Assembly: GCF_003429565.1 (NCBI RefSeq) | Contig: NZ_QUAK01000017.1 | Location: 1,099-43,889, forward strand | DNA: 42,791 bases | Reading direction: 5' to 3' | Source: Streptomyces triticagri | GTDB lineage: Bacteria; Actinomycetota; Actinomycetes; Streptomycetales; Streptomycetaceae | Shown here: piece after piece, positions 1 to 7,967 of the stretch | How positions within the stretch are numbered: position 1 is the first letter of the stretch | Layout: every line of letters starts with the position of its first letter | The notes under the pieces: generated by a model | What the model was told of the DNA's origin: nothing | The model's database searches: none | What the model saw: the letters and a program-made list of their open reading frames with translations, nothing else | Program-made: the position numbers and the translations under genes

Positions 1-1
1 T

Positions 2-297
2 CGGGATCGCCGGGACGGGGACCGTGGTGGTTTCCGTCGCGATGACCGTGACCGTGGTCGGCGTGATGAGCGGGATCGGCGGGACTTTCGGGATCGGCGT
101 GATGACCGGCGTGACGACCGTCGGGACCGTGACCGGGATCGGCGTGATGACCGTGGTCGGCGTGATGAGCGGGATCGGCGGGACTTTCGGGATCGGCGTG
201 ATGACCGGCGTGACGGTGATCGGGGTGGGTTCCGTAGGGACGACCGGGATCGCCGGGACGGGGACCGTGGTGGTTTCCGGCGCGATGACCGTGACCG
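2..297 (+). repeat. In-frame long tandem/dispersed repeats coding the RD/RGG tract
   Basis: Two nested repeats are visible. About 66 bp starting near 50 recurs at an offset of 99 bp (near 149-214). About 51 bp from 4-54 recurs at 247-297, an offset of 243 bp. Both offsets are multiples of three, so the repeats keep the reading frame and lengthen the Arg/Asp/Gly region. The copies are nearly identical at DNA level, which points to recent or ongoing expansion. Confidence 0.85.
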
Positions 298-1354
298 GCG
301 TGACGACCGTCGGGACCGTGACCGTGGGGGCTTCCGCCGGGACGATGACCGCCGGGGTGGCTTCCGTGGCCGGGACGACCGAGGCGGCCGCGACGAGCGT
401 GGCCGTGGGCCGCGTCGGGACGACGGTCGCGGGAGGCCCGGTGGCGGGTACCGCGGTCGGGACGACCGGCGCGGTGGCAACGACCGCGGTGGCTACCGGA
501 GCGGTGACGACCGTGCGCCGCGTCGCGACGACCGGCAGGACCGCGAGCCGATCAAGCGGCTGCCGATCCCGGACGACGTCACGGGCGAGGAGATCGACAA
601 GGACGTACGACAGGAGCTGCAGAGCCTGCCGAAGGGGCTCGCCGAGGATGTGGCCCGCAATCTCGTCATGGTCGCGAAGCTGATCGACGAGGACCCCGAG
701 CAGGCGTACGGCTACTCGAAGGTCGCGCTGCGGCTGGCCTCCCGGGTCGCTGCGGTGCGGGAGGCCGCCGGCTTCGCCGCGTACACCAATCAGAAGTATT
801 CCGAGGCGCTCGCGGAGTTCAGGGCGGCTCGTCGGATGACGGGCTCGGCGGAACTCTGGCCGGTGATGGCCGACTGCGAGCGAGGGCTCGGCCGGCCGGA
901 GAAGGCGCTCGACATGGCCGGTGCGCCCGAGGTGCAGCGGCTCGACAAGGCGGGCCAGGTGGAGATGCGCCTGGTGGCTGCCGGTGCGCGTCGGGACATG
1001 GACCAGCTGGACGCCGCGATCGTCACCCTGCAGAGCCCCGAGCTGGCAGCGAACTCGGTGCAGCCGTGGACGGCTCGGCTGCGCTACGCCTACGCCGACG
1101 CACTGCAGGCGGCAGGGCGTGAGGAGGAGGCGCGTGAATGGTTCGCCAAGACGCTCGAGGCGGACCGAGACGGCGCCACGGACGCCTCCGATCGCCTCGC
1201 CGAGCTGGACGGGGTGGAGTTCGTGGACGCCTTCGACGACGAGATCGAGGCCGATGCGGACCGCGAGGAGCGCACGGCCGAGCCGACGGTCCGCGCCGAT
1301 GAGCCGGTGGCGGCCGACCGCAGCGAGCCGGAGGCCGAGTCCGGCCGCGACTGA
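2..1354 (+). CDS. Arg/Asp/Gly-repeat protein with C-terminal TPR-like domain (5' end outside window)
   Basis: The frame is open from the first bases of the window, so the start lies upstream. Roughly the first 180 visible codons are almost only Arg, Asp and Gly with scattered Phe (units such as RRDDRGGFRRDD). A more ordinary segment beginning EPIKRLPIPDDVTGEEID follows, then a helical TPR-like domain of about 200 residues (AYGYSKVALRLASRVAAVRE, YSEALAEFRAARRM) and an acidic tail. The repeat tract is presumably disordered; RGG-like tracts in other proteins bind RNA, but that is inference here. A TPR protein stands two genes from the HAD phosphatase gene in M. tuberculosis (Rv1691/Rv1692, from memory), so this is probably a conserved actinobacterial locus. 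Function unknown. A strong hairpin terminator follows 10 bp after the TGA. Confidence 0.85.
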   Translation, partial: RDRRDGDRGGFRRDDRDRGRRDERDRRDFRDRRDDRRDDRRDRDRDRRDDRGRRDERDRRDFRDRRDDRRDGDRGGFRRDDRDRRDGDRGGFRRDDRDRRDDRRDRDRGGFRRDDDRRGGFRGRDDRGGRDERGRGPRRDDGRGRPGGGYRGRDDRRGGNDRGGYRSGDDRAPRRDDRQDREPIKRLPIPDDVTGEEIDKDVRQELQSLPKGLAEDVARNLVMVAKLIDEDPEQAYGYSKVALRLASRVAAVREAAGFAAYTNQKYSEALAEFRAARRMTGSAELWPVMADCERGLGRPEKALDMAGAPEVQRLDKAGQVEMRLVAAGARRDMDQLDAAIVTLQSPELAANSVQPWTARLRYAYADALQAAGREEEAREWFAKTLEADRDGATDASDRLAELDGVEFVDAFDDEIEADADREERTAEPTVRADEPVAADRSEPEAESGRD

Positions 1355-1363
1355 CACCGACCG

Positions 1364-1401
1364 ATGAGGGGCGGGACCGATGCACCGGTCCCGCCCCTCA
1401 T
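1364..1401. terminator. Perfect 16-bp hairpin between convergent genes
   Basis: ATGAGGGGCGGGACCG (1364-1379) pairs perfectly with 1386-1401, with a 6-nt loop. It lies between the stop of the TPR gene (1354) and that of the DUF1015 gene (1425), so it probably serves both directions. There is no T-run, as is common in Streptomyces terminators. Confidence 0.9.
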
Positions 1402-1424
1402 GTGTGTCCCGACCGGCCTGTACG

Positions 1425-2687
1425 TCAGTCCGCCAGGCTGCGCAGTACCAGTCCCGTCGCGGGCTTCGGGCCGAACGAGGTGGACTTGCGCGGCATCATC
1501 ACGCCCTGCCGTGCCAGTTCCCGGACCGTGGCCTCGTCGACGGGGTGCATCAGGATCGCCGTACCGCCGTCCCGTTCCGCCTTGGCGACCGTCGACTGCG
1601 CATCGTGGATGTAGGCGACGTGCTCCGGGGAATCGGGCACCTGCCAGACGTGGTCCAGGAGCGTCGCATGCAGCACGGTCGCGTCCAGGTCACCCCAGGC
1701 GTCCGGCAGGTCGGTGCGGATCGTGCGGGCGAGCAGGTCGGGAGACGGCTGGTCGAGAAGGTGGTACGTCCCGTCGCCGGTGAGGAGGAAGGCGTTGGAG
1801 TCCGCTGCGGCTTCGGCGAGTGCGTCCAGGGCCTTGGTCAGGGGTCCGTCGACGGTCCGTATCCGGAACAGACCGGTGACCGCCTCGAGGGCCTTCGCGG
1901 GCGGCAGTTGGTGAAGGAGCCGGTGGATCGCGCGGACGCGCAGCGGGTAGCGGGCCGTGTCGACAAGGAGTACGAGACCGTGGTCCCAGGGGGACGGGCC
2001 GCTCTGCGCGGCACGCAGCCGCAGGTAGGTGGCCCAGCGGTGATGACCGTCCGCGATCAGTGCCTGGCGTCGCCTCAAGTCGTCCGTGACGGCGGCGAGT
2101 TCGGACGGGTCGGTGACGGCCCAGAGGCGGTGGTGGAAGCCGTCCTCGGTCGTGGTGGCGAGCAGCGGCGGGAGTTCGACGGTGCGCTCGACGACCGCCG
2201 TCGCGCCGGTGGATCCGCCGTCACCCGCGTAACTGAGCAGCAGGGGCTCCAGATTGGCCTCGGTGGCGCGCATCAGCTCCGCGCGGTCGGCGACCACGTC
2301 CTGCATCACGTCCTCGTGCGGCAGCACGATGTGTTCGGCGTGGTCAGAGAGTTCCAGGGCGCCGATGATGCCGCGCTGCAGGATGTCGCCGTTGCGCTGC
2401 TCGTAGACGTACAGCGCTTCGTGGTCGTCGCGGGCGAGGATGCCGTCGGCGAGCCAGCGGTGCAGGGTGTCGGCGGCCTGCTGGTGGCGGTCGCCGGTGC
2501 CGGTGGTCTGCGGCAGGATCAGCCGGACGATGTTGTACGGGTCGGCCGATTCGAGGTGGTGCAGTCCGTCGGGCCGTACCACCACGTCGTAGGGCGGTGA
2601 GGTGACCGCGGCGAGGCTGCCGACCCGCTCGGGGACGTAGCGCACGCCCCGGAAGGGGTGCAGTCTCAGGCCGCCTGGTGTGGTCAT
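1425..2687 (-). CDS. DUF1015 family protein
   Basis: 420 residues. The N-terminus (LRLHPFRGVRYVP, then SPPYDVV) and the internal motif LIADGHHRWATYLRLR are hallmarks of DUF1015, a widespread family of unknown biochemical role. No signal peptide or membrane segment is evident, so it is probably cytoplasmic. I place the start at ATG 2687 (MTTPGG) because a -10-like TACGAT ends 6 nt upstream, suggesting a leaderless mRNA; the frame stays open another 41 codons upstream but without family-like sequence. It diverges from the HAD phosphatase gene 70 bp away and converges on the TPR gene. Confidence 0.85.
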   Translation of the reverse strand: MTTPGGLRLHPFRGVRYVPERVGSLAAVTSPPYDVVVRPDGLHHLESADPYNIVRLILPQTTGTGDRHQQAADTLHRWLADGILARDDHEALYVYEQRNGDILQRGIIGALELSDHAEHIVLPHEDVMQDVVADRAELMRATEANLEPLLLSYAGDGGSTGATAVVERTVELPPLLATTTEDGFHHRLWAVTDPSELAAVTDDLRRRQALIADGHHRWATYLRLRAAQSGPSPWDHGLVLLVDTARYPLRVRAIHRLLHQLPPAKALEAVTGLFRIRTVDGPLTKALDALAEAAADSNAFLLTGDGTYHLLDQPSPDLLARTIRTDLPDAWGDLDATVLHATLLDHVWQVPDSPEHVAYIHDAQSTVAKAERDGGTAILMHPVDEATVRELARQGVMMPRKSTSFGPKPATGLVLRSLAD

Positions 2688-2693
2688 GCCTGC

Positions 2694-2699
2694 ATCGTA
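2694..2699 (-). promoter_or_regulatory. Putative -10 (TACGAT) of a leaderless DUF1015 transcript
   Basis: On the minus strand TACGAT is followed by 6 nt and then ATG 2687. No Shine-Dalgarno sequence precedes that ATG. No clear -35 was identified. Confidence 0.45.
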
Positions 2700-2757
2700 T
2701 GCGGGGGCGGCGGTACGAGATGATCTGGGCAGGACCACGAACGAGGAGCGAGACGCG

Positions 2758-3783
2758 ATGAGCGACACCGTCAGGACGAGCCCGGCCGGCAGCGAGCAGA
2801 CGCTGCACACGGTCTACGACACCGCGCTCCTCGATCTCGACGGGGTGGTGTACGCGGGCGGCGAGGCCATCGTGCACGCCGTGCCCTCGCTCCGTGTGGC
2901 GTGTGACGAGGGCATGCACCTCGCGTACGTCACCAACAACGCGCTGCGGCCACCTGACGTTGTGGCGGAGCATCTGACCGAGCTGGGTGTGCCGGCTCGG
3001 CCGGAGGACGTGATCACCTCGGCGCAGGCGGTGGCGCGGCTGATCTCGGAGCAGGTTCCGGCGGGCTCGCGGATCCTCGTCGTCGGCGGCGAGGGGCTGC
3101 GGCTCGCGCTGCGTGAGCGTGGGCTCGAGCCCGTGGAGTCCGCGGACGACGGTCCTGCGGCGGTCGTACAGGGGTACGGCGGGCCCGAGTTGGCGTGGGG
3201 CCGCTTCGCCGAGGCCTGCTACGCGGTGGCTCGGGGCGTGCCCTGGTTCGCGTCGAACACGGACCTGACCATTCCCAGTGGCCGGGGGATCGCGCCCGGC
3301 AACGGTGCGGCGGTCGAGGTGGTCCGTATCGCGACCGGTGCAGAGCCGCAGGTGGCGGGCAAGCCGTTGCCGCCGATGCACCGCGAGACGATCCTGCGGA
3401 CCGGTGCGCGGCGGCCGCTGGTGGTGGGGGACCGGCTCGACACGGACATCGAGGGTGCGTTCAACGGTGGGGTGGACTCGCTGCTTGTGCTCACCGGAGT
3501 GACGGACGGCGCGGCCCTGTTGGCCGCGCGTCCCGAGCACCGGCCGACGTATGTCGACGCCGATCTGCGGGGGCTGTTGACCGGTCAGCCGGTGATCGTG
3601 GCCGAGGAAGGTGCGTACCACTGCGGTGGCTGGACCGCGCGGGCCGCGAGCGCCCTTGAGCTGGACGGTGACGGCGCGCCCCTCGACGGGTTGCGTGCGC
3701 TGTGCGCCGCGGCGTGGACCGAGGCCGGCGACGGGGCATCGGGCCTCGACTCGGGCAAGGCGCTGGCGCGGCTGGACCTCTGA
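2758..3783 (+). CDS. HAD-IIA superfamily phosphatase, probable glycerol-3-phosphate phosphatase
   Basis: 341 residues. HAD motif I is LLDLDGVVYAGG with nucleophile Asp26 and Asp28; motif II is around AYVTNNALRPP; the cap carries GYGGPELAWGRFAEA; motif III/IV is KPLPPMHRETI and VVGDRLDTDIEGAFNGG. This is the NagD/PGP-type HAD-IIA layout. In M. tuberculosis Rv1692, near tlyA-ppnK-recN, is a D-glycerol-3-phosphate phosphatase of this family, so the same activity (lipid polar-head recycling) is likely but inferred from family and gene neighbourhood. The ATG at 2758 was chosen because GAGGAG lies just upstream; the frame extends 26 codons further without family resemblance. Confidence 0.85.
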   Translation: MSDTVRTSPAGSEQTLHTVYDTALLDLDGVVYAGGEAIVHAVPSLRVACDEGMHLAYVTNNALRPPDVVAEHLTELGVPARPEDVITSAQAVARLISEQVPAGSRILVVGGEGLRLALRERGLEPVESADDGPAAVVQGYGGPELAWGRFAEACYAVARGVPWFASNTDLTIPSGRGIAPGNGAAVEVVRIATGAEPQVAGKPLPPMHRETILRTGARRPLVVGDRLDTDIEGAFNGGVDSLLVLTGVTDGAALLAARPEHRPTYVDADLRGLLTGQPVIVAEEGAYHCGGWTARAASALELDGDGAPLDGLRALCAAAWTEAGDGASGLDSGKALARLDL

Positions 3784-3811
3784 CGGCGCACGGACGGTGC
3801 GACCCTGAACC

Positions 3812-4639
3812 TCAGGCGGCCTCGTCCTGGATCAGCAGCTGGTCCTCGGAGGCTCCGCGCCGCCAGTACCCGGTGAACTTGACGCGGGCGCGGTCCATGC
3901 CGCGCTCCGAGACGAGATGGCGGCGCAGGGTCTTCACCGAGGACGATTCGCCGGCGATCCAGGCGTACGGGGTGCCGCTGGGCAGCAGCGCGCTGCGGAC
4001 CGCGTGTGCGGTGCGGTCGGCGGCTGCGGGGCCGCTCGCTCCGGGCTCGTCGGTCAGCCAGGTGATCGTGGCGTCGGCCCGGGTGGGCAGGGGCTGGCGG
4101 TCGGCGGCGTCGCGGAGTTCGATCCAGACGCGTACGGGGAGCCCTGCCGGGAGGTGCTCGAGGATTCCGGCGATGGCGGGCAGTGCCGACTCGTCGCCGG
4201 CCAGGAGCAGCCAATCGGTGTCCGCGGGCGGGCGGAAGTCGTAGCCCGCGTTCTCGGCTTCGACCGGGGCGAGGACGCCGATGCGGTCCCCGGCCCGGGC
4301 CCGGGTGGCCCAGCGCGATGCGGGCGCGGTGGTGCCGTGCAGGGCGAAGTCGACGGTGAGGGTGGCCGCGTTGAGGTCGCGGATCGTGTACGTACGCATG
4401 ACGGCGCGGACCGCCGGATCGAGTGCGCGCCAGGCCGCGTACCAGTCGGCGGAGGGCTCCGGCATCACCGGGGCGTCCTGATCGTCGTGCGGCAGGAACA
4501 GCTTGATCCGCTGGTCGCGGCCGGCGGACGCCATCCGTGCGATGTCGCTGCCGCCGAGGTCCACTCGGTGCATCGACGGGGTGAGGCGACGGGCACAGGT
4601 GACGTGGACGTCGAAGAACTGGAACGGTGTGTCGGTCAT
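3812..4639 (-). CDS. Siderophore-interacting FAD-binding reductase (SIP family)
   Basis: 275 residues. The N-terminal FAD-binding part has the RTYTIRDL flavin motif (R-x-Y-T/S), followed by the NAD(P)H-binding SIP domain (LLLAGDESALPAIAGILEHL) and the typical C-terminal YWRRGASEDQL. Family members of the ViuB type reduce the Fe(III) of imported siderophores in the cytoplasm to release iron. It is the last gene of a leftward operon after two siderophore-binding lipoproteins, 92 bp downstream of the second. Start ATG 4639 is preceded by GGAG. Regulation would come from the iron box at 6898. Confidence 0.92.
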   Translation of the reverse strand: MTDTPFQFFDVHVTCARRLTPSMHRVDLGGSDIARMASAGRDQRIKLFLPHDDQDAPVMPEPSADWYAAWRALDPAVRAVMRTYTIRDLNAATLTVDFALHGTTAPASRWATRARAGDRIGVLAPVEAENAGYDFRPPADTDWLLLAGDESALPAIAGILEHLPAGLPVRVWIELRDAADRQPLPTRADATITWLTDEPGASGPAAADRTAHAVRSALLPSGTPYAWIAGESSSVKTLRRHLVSERGMDRARVKFTGYWRRGASEDQLLIQDEAA

Positions 4640-4731
4640 TCCGGGGCTCCTGCGTGGGGGCGTGGTCCTGAGCGTGGCTGCGACCACGGCCGGGTGGGTG
4701 TCCGGCGGCGGGCGACGGGACGGGCTGCGGG

Positions 4732-5796
4732 TCAGGGCGTGAGGCGCTTCGACTTCTCGATGGCGGCGGCCAGTTGCTCGAGTACGGGCGCGAAGCCGGC
4801 GTAGCTGTAGCGCTCCTCCATGGCCCAGGGCACGGTCTGTCCGGCCTTGACCGCGGGCAGCCGTGCCCAAGTGGGCTTCTTCGCGAGCTCCTTGGCGGGC
4901 AGCGCGTTCGAGCGGTTGTCGATCATGATCAGGTCGGCGTGGTACTTGTCGGCGTTCTCCCAGCTGAGGAACTCCCAGAAGCCCCATTCGTCGGACTTCT
5001 TGCCGGTCACGAGCTCGACGCCGAGATCCTTGAAGTAGTGCAGGTCGCAGTACGAGTCCGGTACGGCCACGTACATCTGGTCCGCTTCGCCGGTCATGGC
5101 GAGGACCTTGAGTCCGCGGTTGGCCTCGGCCGCCTTGCGCAGGGTCTCCTCGGCGCGCCGGAAGCGGGACTTGGCCTCGGTGACGCGGGGTGCGCCGAGG
5201 TCGGCGCCCAGCGACTCGGCGAGCTCCTCGTACCGCTTCAGTGGTTCGCGCAGGGAGACATGGGCGCCGGCGATGCCGATGGTGGGCGCGATCGCCTCGA
5301 TCTTCTTGCTCGAGTCCTTGGGGACGAACCACAGGTCGGGCGGCGGGAACATGTTGCTGATCAGCACGTCGGGCTTCAGCGAGGCGTACTTCTCGATGTT
5401 GAACTGGCCGAAGGTCTCGCCGAGGCTGGTCAGTTTGTCGACATCGAGATTGCCGGCCTGGGGATTGGGCTTGCCGCCGATCGGCTTGCTGGGGCCGAAG
5501 ACGCCGGTGCATTCGATGCCGTAGTCGTGCAGGGCGGCGGCGGTGCTGATGAACGCGACGATGTTCTCAGGGGTGCCGTCGGCCGTGACCTTCCGCTTGC
5601 GGTCGTCCCTGAAGGACCAGGCGCCGGATTTCGCGTCGCTGCCCGTGGCCTTGTCGTCCCCGCAGGCCGCGAGCAGTGCGCCGAGTCCCAGGGCGGCGCC
5701 GGCCGTGAGCAGTCCGCGGCGGGTGGGGCCGCTGCGGGGTGGGGCGACGGCGGGTATGCCGAGGGGAGTCCGGGGCTCGCTGCCGTGTTGCATCAC
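4732..5796 (-). CDS. Iron-siderophore ABC transporter substrate-binding lipoprotein (second copy)
   Basis: 354 residues. A twin-arginine signal (TRRGLLTAGAALGLGALLAAC; Arg26-Arg27) ends in a lipobox with acylated Cys45, so the protein should be Tat-exported and anchored outside the membrane. The rest is a FepB/FhuD-type periplasmic-binding fold (NIVAFISTAAALHDYGI; KYASLKPDVLISN; LSWENADKYHADLIMIDNR). It is clearly paralogous to the preceding gene along its full length. GTG 5796 overlaps the upstream TGA; the next codon is an ATG (5793) that is an equally plausible start, so coupled translation is likely. Confidence 0.92.
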   Translation of the reverse strand: MMQHGSEPRTPLGIPAVAPPRSGPTRRGLLTAGAALGLGALLAACGDDKATGSDAKSGAWSFRDDRKRKVTADGTPENIVAFISTAAALHDYGIECTGVFGPSKPIGGKPNPQAGNLDVDKLTSLGETFGQFNIEKYASLKPDVLISNMFPPPDLWFVPKDSSKKIEAIAPTIGIAGAHVSLREPLKRYEELAESLGADLGAPRVTEAKSRFRRAEETLRKAAEANRGLKVLAMTGEADQMYVAVPDSYCDLHYFKDLGVELVTGKKSDEWGFWEFLSWENADKYHADLIMIDNRSNALPAKELAKKPTWARLPAVKAGQTVPWAMEERYSYAGFAPVLEQLAAAIEKSKRLTP

Positions 5797-6896
5797 GTGA
5801 CCTTCTTCGCTTGCTGCAGTGCTTCGGTGAGGCTCTCGATGAGAGGTGCGTAGCCGGCGTGGCTGAACCGCGCCTCGTTCTGCCAGGGGACGACCTGTCC
5901 GGCCCGTACGGCAGGGAGCTTGGCCCAGGTGGGTTTGGAGGCCTTCAGCTCGTCGGGTTGGAGATTGCCGGTGCGGCGGTCGAGGAGGATCACATCGGCC
6001 GGGTACTTGTCGGCGTTCTCCCAGCTCAGTTCGGCGAAGACGCCGTTGGCTGCGGGATTGTCCGGCTTGACGAGGCGGACGCCGTGGTCCTGGTAGTAGC
6101 GCAGATCGGTGAAGTAGTCGGGGGCGCCGACGTACAGCAGGTCCGCCTGCGCCGAGACGGCCATCACCCGCAGTCCCGAGCCCTTGGCGGAGGCCTCGCG
6201 GGCGGCCCGGCGCAGCGCCTGCGACGCCTTGCGGAAGCGGGCCTCGGCGTCCTTGACCCGCTTCGACTGCAGGTCCGCGCCCAGGGATTCGGCGAGTTCG
6301 GCGAACCGGTCGATGACGCCGGTGAGTGAGCTCTTGGCGGTGAGGATGCCGATGCTCGGTGCCAGGGCCTCGACCTTCTTGACCGATTCCTCGGGGACGT
6401 ACCAGAGGACGGGCGACTCGTTCATGGTGGTGATCAGCAAGTCGGGTTGGAGAGAAGCGTATTTCTCGATACTGAACTCACCCCAGGCGTTGCCGATCAC
6501 GGTCACCTTGTCGACATCCAAGTCGCCGGCCTGGATGTCCGGTTTGCCGTTCTTGAGCTTGGTCGGGCCGAACACGCCCTTGCAGTCGACCCCGAGGTCG
6601 TGCAGGGCGGCCGCGGCTCCGACGTAGGCGACGAGGTTCCTGGGTGTCCCGTCGCTGCGGGCCGTTCTGTCCCGATCGTCCGTGAATGCCCAGGAACCTT
6701 TGCCATCCGCTGCGGCTCCGTCGTCCGCCGATCCGCAGGCGGCGAGCAGGGTGCTCGCGCCGGCCGCGCCGAGGGCGGCGAACAGGGTGCGCCGGGTCAA
6801 CTGCGAGACTGGGCGGGCAGTTGGAGCGGTCGCGGTGCTGTCGGGTCTCGAGGGCGGTCCCGGCCGGTGGAGCGCCTCTCCCTGTCGAGGGATCAT
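5793..6896 (-). CDS. Iron-siderophore ABC transporter substrate-binding lipoprotein (first copy)
   Basis: 367 residues. It has a twin-arginine signal (LTRRTLFAALGAAGASTLLAAC, Arg35-Arg36, lipid-bearing Cys54) and then a siderophore-binding fold closely matching its downstream paralogue (ALHDLGVDCKGVFGP; KYASLQPDLLITTM; LSWENADKYPADVILLDRR). First gene of the leftward arm, 24 bp from the divergent permease gene. ATG 6896 is the only usable start before the Tat motif. There is no Shine-Dalgarno sequence, and a -10-like TAGCCT ends 8 nt before the ATG, so the mRNA is probably leaderless, with the iron box over the promoter. Confidence 0.92.
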   Translation of the reverse strand: MIPRQGEALHRPGPPSRPDSTATAPTARPVSQLTRRTLFAALGAAGASTLLAACGSADDGAAADGKGSWAFTDDRDRTARSDGTPRNLVAYVGAAAALHDLGVDCKGVFGPTKLKNGKPDIQAGDLDVDKVTVIGNAWGEFSIEKYASLQPDLLITTMNESPVLWYVPEESVKKVEALAPSIGILTAKSSLTGVIDRFAELAESLGADLQSKRVKDAEARFRKASQALRRAAREASAKGSGLRVMAVSAQADLLYVGAPDYFTDLRYYQDHGVRLVKPDNPAANGVFAELSWENADKYPADVILLDRRTGNLQPDELKASKPTWAKLPAVRAGQVVPWQNEARFSHAGYAPLIESLTEALQQAKKVT

Positions 6897-6897
6897 G

Positions 6898-6916
6898 GAA
6901 GGGTAGGCTAACCTAA
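6898..6916. promoter_or_regulatory. Iron box (DmdR/IdeR/DtxR operator) between divergent siderophore operons
   Basis: GAAGGGTAGGCTAACCTAA matches the consensus TTAGGTTAGGCTAACCTAA at 16 of 19 positions. DtxR-family regulators (DmdR1 in Streptomyces) bind such sites with Fe(II) and repress. The box occupies nearly all of the 24 bp between start codons 6896 (-) and 6921 (+) and overlaps the candidate -10 elements in both directions (TAGCCT minus, TAACCT plus). Confidence 0.9.
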
Positions 6917-6920
6917 CTTC

Positions 6921-7967
6921 GTGCTGGTCGACAGTCCTCCGCGAGAGCAAGCGGACGCCCCCGAAGTCCCCGTACGGCGCAGGTCGCTGCGTGCGGCAGG
7001 GCTGCCGTTGGCGGTGTGCCTGCTGGTTGTCGTCGCGCTGGCGAGCATCGCGCTGGGCGCCAAGAGCATGTCCCTCGACGCCGTGTGGCACGGCCTCTTC
7101 CACTCCACCGGAACCGACGAGGACGTCGTCGTACGGCAGTTGCGGCTGCCCAGGACCGTCCTCGGACTGCTGGTGGGCGCCGCGCTCGGACTCTGCGGAG
7201 CGGTGCTCCAGGCGCTCACCCGCAATCCGCTCGCCGATCCCGGGCTGCTCGGCATCAACCTCGGCGCCGCGGCGGCGGTCGTCTCAGCGATCAGCTTCCT
7301 CGGTGTCACCTCTTTTACCGGTTACGTGTGGTTCGCCTTCCTCGGTGCGGCGGCGGTGTCCGTTCTCGTCTATGTCCTCGGCGGTACGCGCAGTGCCACA
7401 CCCGCACGTCTCGCGCTCGCCGGAACGGCCGCATCCGCCGCGCTCTACGGATATGTCCACGCGGTCCAGCTGATGGACACCGCGGCGCTCGACAAGATGC
7501 GCTTCTGGTCGGTCGGATCTCTTGCCTCCGCGTCGATGACGACGGTCTGGCAGGTGCTGCCGTTCCTCGCCACCGGGCTTGTGCTCGCGCTCGCACTCGC
7601 CCGGCCGCTGAACGCCCTTGCCCTCGGCGACGACACCGCCCGGGCCCTGGGCGCCCGGCTGCAGCGCACCCGCGTCCTGGCCATGACCGCGGCCACCCTG
7701 CTGTGCGGTGCGGCCACCGCCGCCTGCGGGCCGATCGTGTTCGTCGGCCTGATGGTCCCGCATGCGGTCCGTGCTCTCACCGGACCCGACCAGCGCTGGA
7801 TCCTGCCGTACTCCGCCGTGCTCGCGCCGGTGCTGCTGCTCGGGTCGGACGTGATCGGGCGGCTGGTCACGCGCCCCGCCGAGCTGCAGGTGGGCATCGT
7901 CACGGCGCTGCTCGGCGGTCCCGTCTTCATCCATCTCGTACGACGCAGAAGGCAGGTGCAGCTGTGA
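6921..7967 (+). CDS. FecCD-family iron-siderophore ABC permease (first)
   Basis: 348 residues, normal for the family. After a short cytoplasmic N-terminus there are about nine or ten hydrophobic segments. Family motifs include RLPRTVLGLLVGAALGLCGA, LTRNPLADPGLLG and the ATPase-contacting loop around LGDDTARALGA, ending FVGLMVPHAVR. With the next gene it should form the membrane channel for ferric siderophores. GTG 6921 is the first possible start after an in-frame TAA at 6909-6911 that lies inside the iron box, so the start is tightly fixed. It has no Shine-Dalgarno and is probably leaderless. Confidence 0.93.
   Translation: MLVDSPPREQADAPEVPVRRRSLRAAGLPLAVCLLVVVALASIALGAKSMSLDAVWHGLFHSTGTDEDVVVRQLRLPRTVLGLLVGAALGLCGAVLQALTRNPLADPGLLGINLGAAAAVVSAISFLGVTSFTGYVWFAFLGAAAVSVLVYVLGGTRSATPARLALAGTAASAALYGYVHAVQLMDTAALDKMRFWSVGSLASASMTTVWQVLPFLATGLVLALALARPLNALALGDDTARALGARLQRTRVLAMTAATLLCGAATAACGPIVFVGLMVPHAVRALTGPDQRWILPYSAVLAPVLLLGSDVIGRLVTRPAELQVGIVTALLGGPVFIHLVRRRRQVQL

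Noticed and set aside
24..683. Val/Gly/Thr-rich 219-residue reading frame on the plus strand
   Set aside because: It is the off-frame reading of the Arg/Asp/Gly repeats; the +2 frame continues into the TPR domain.
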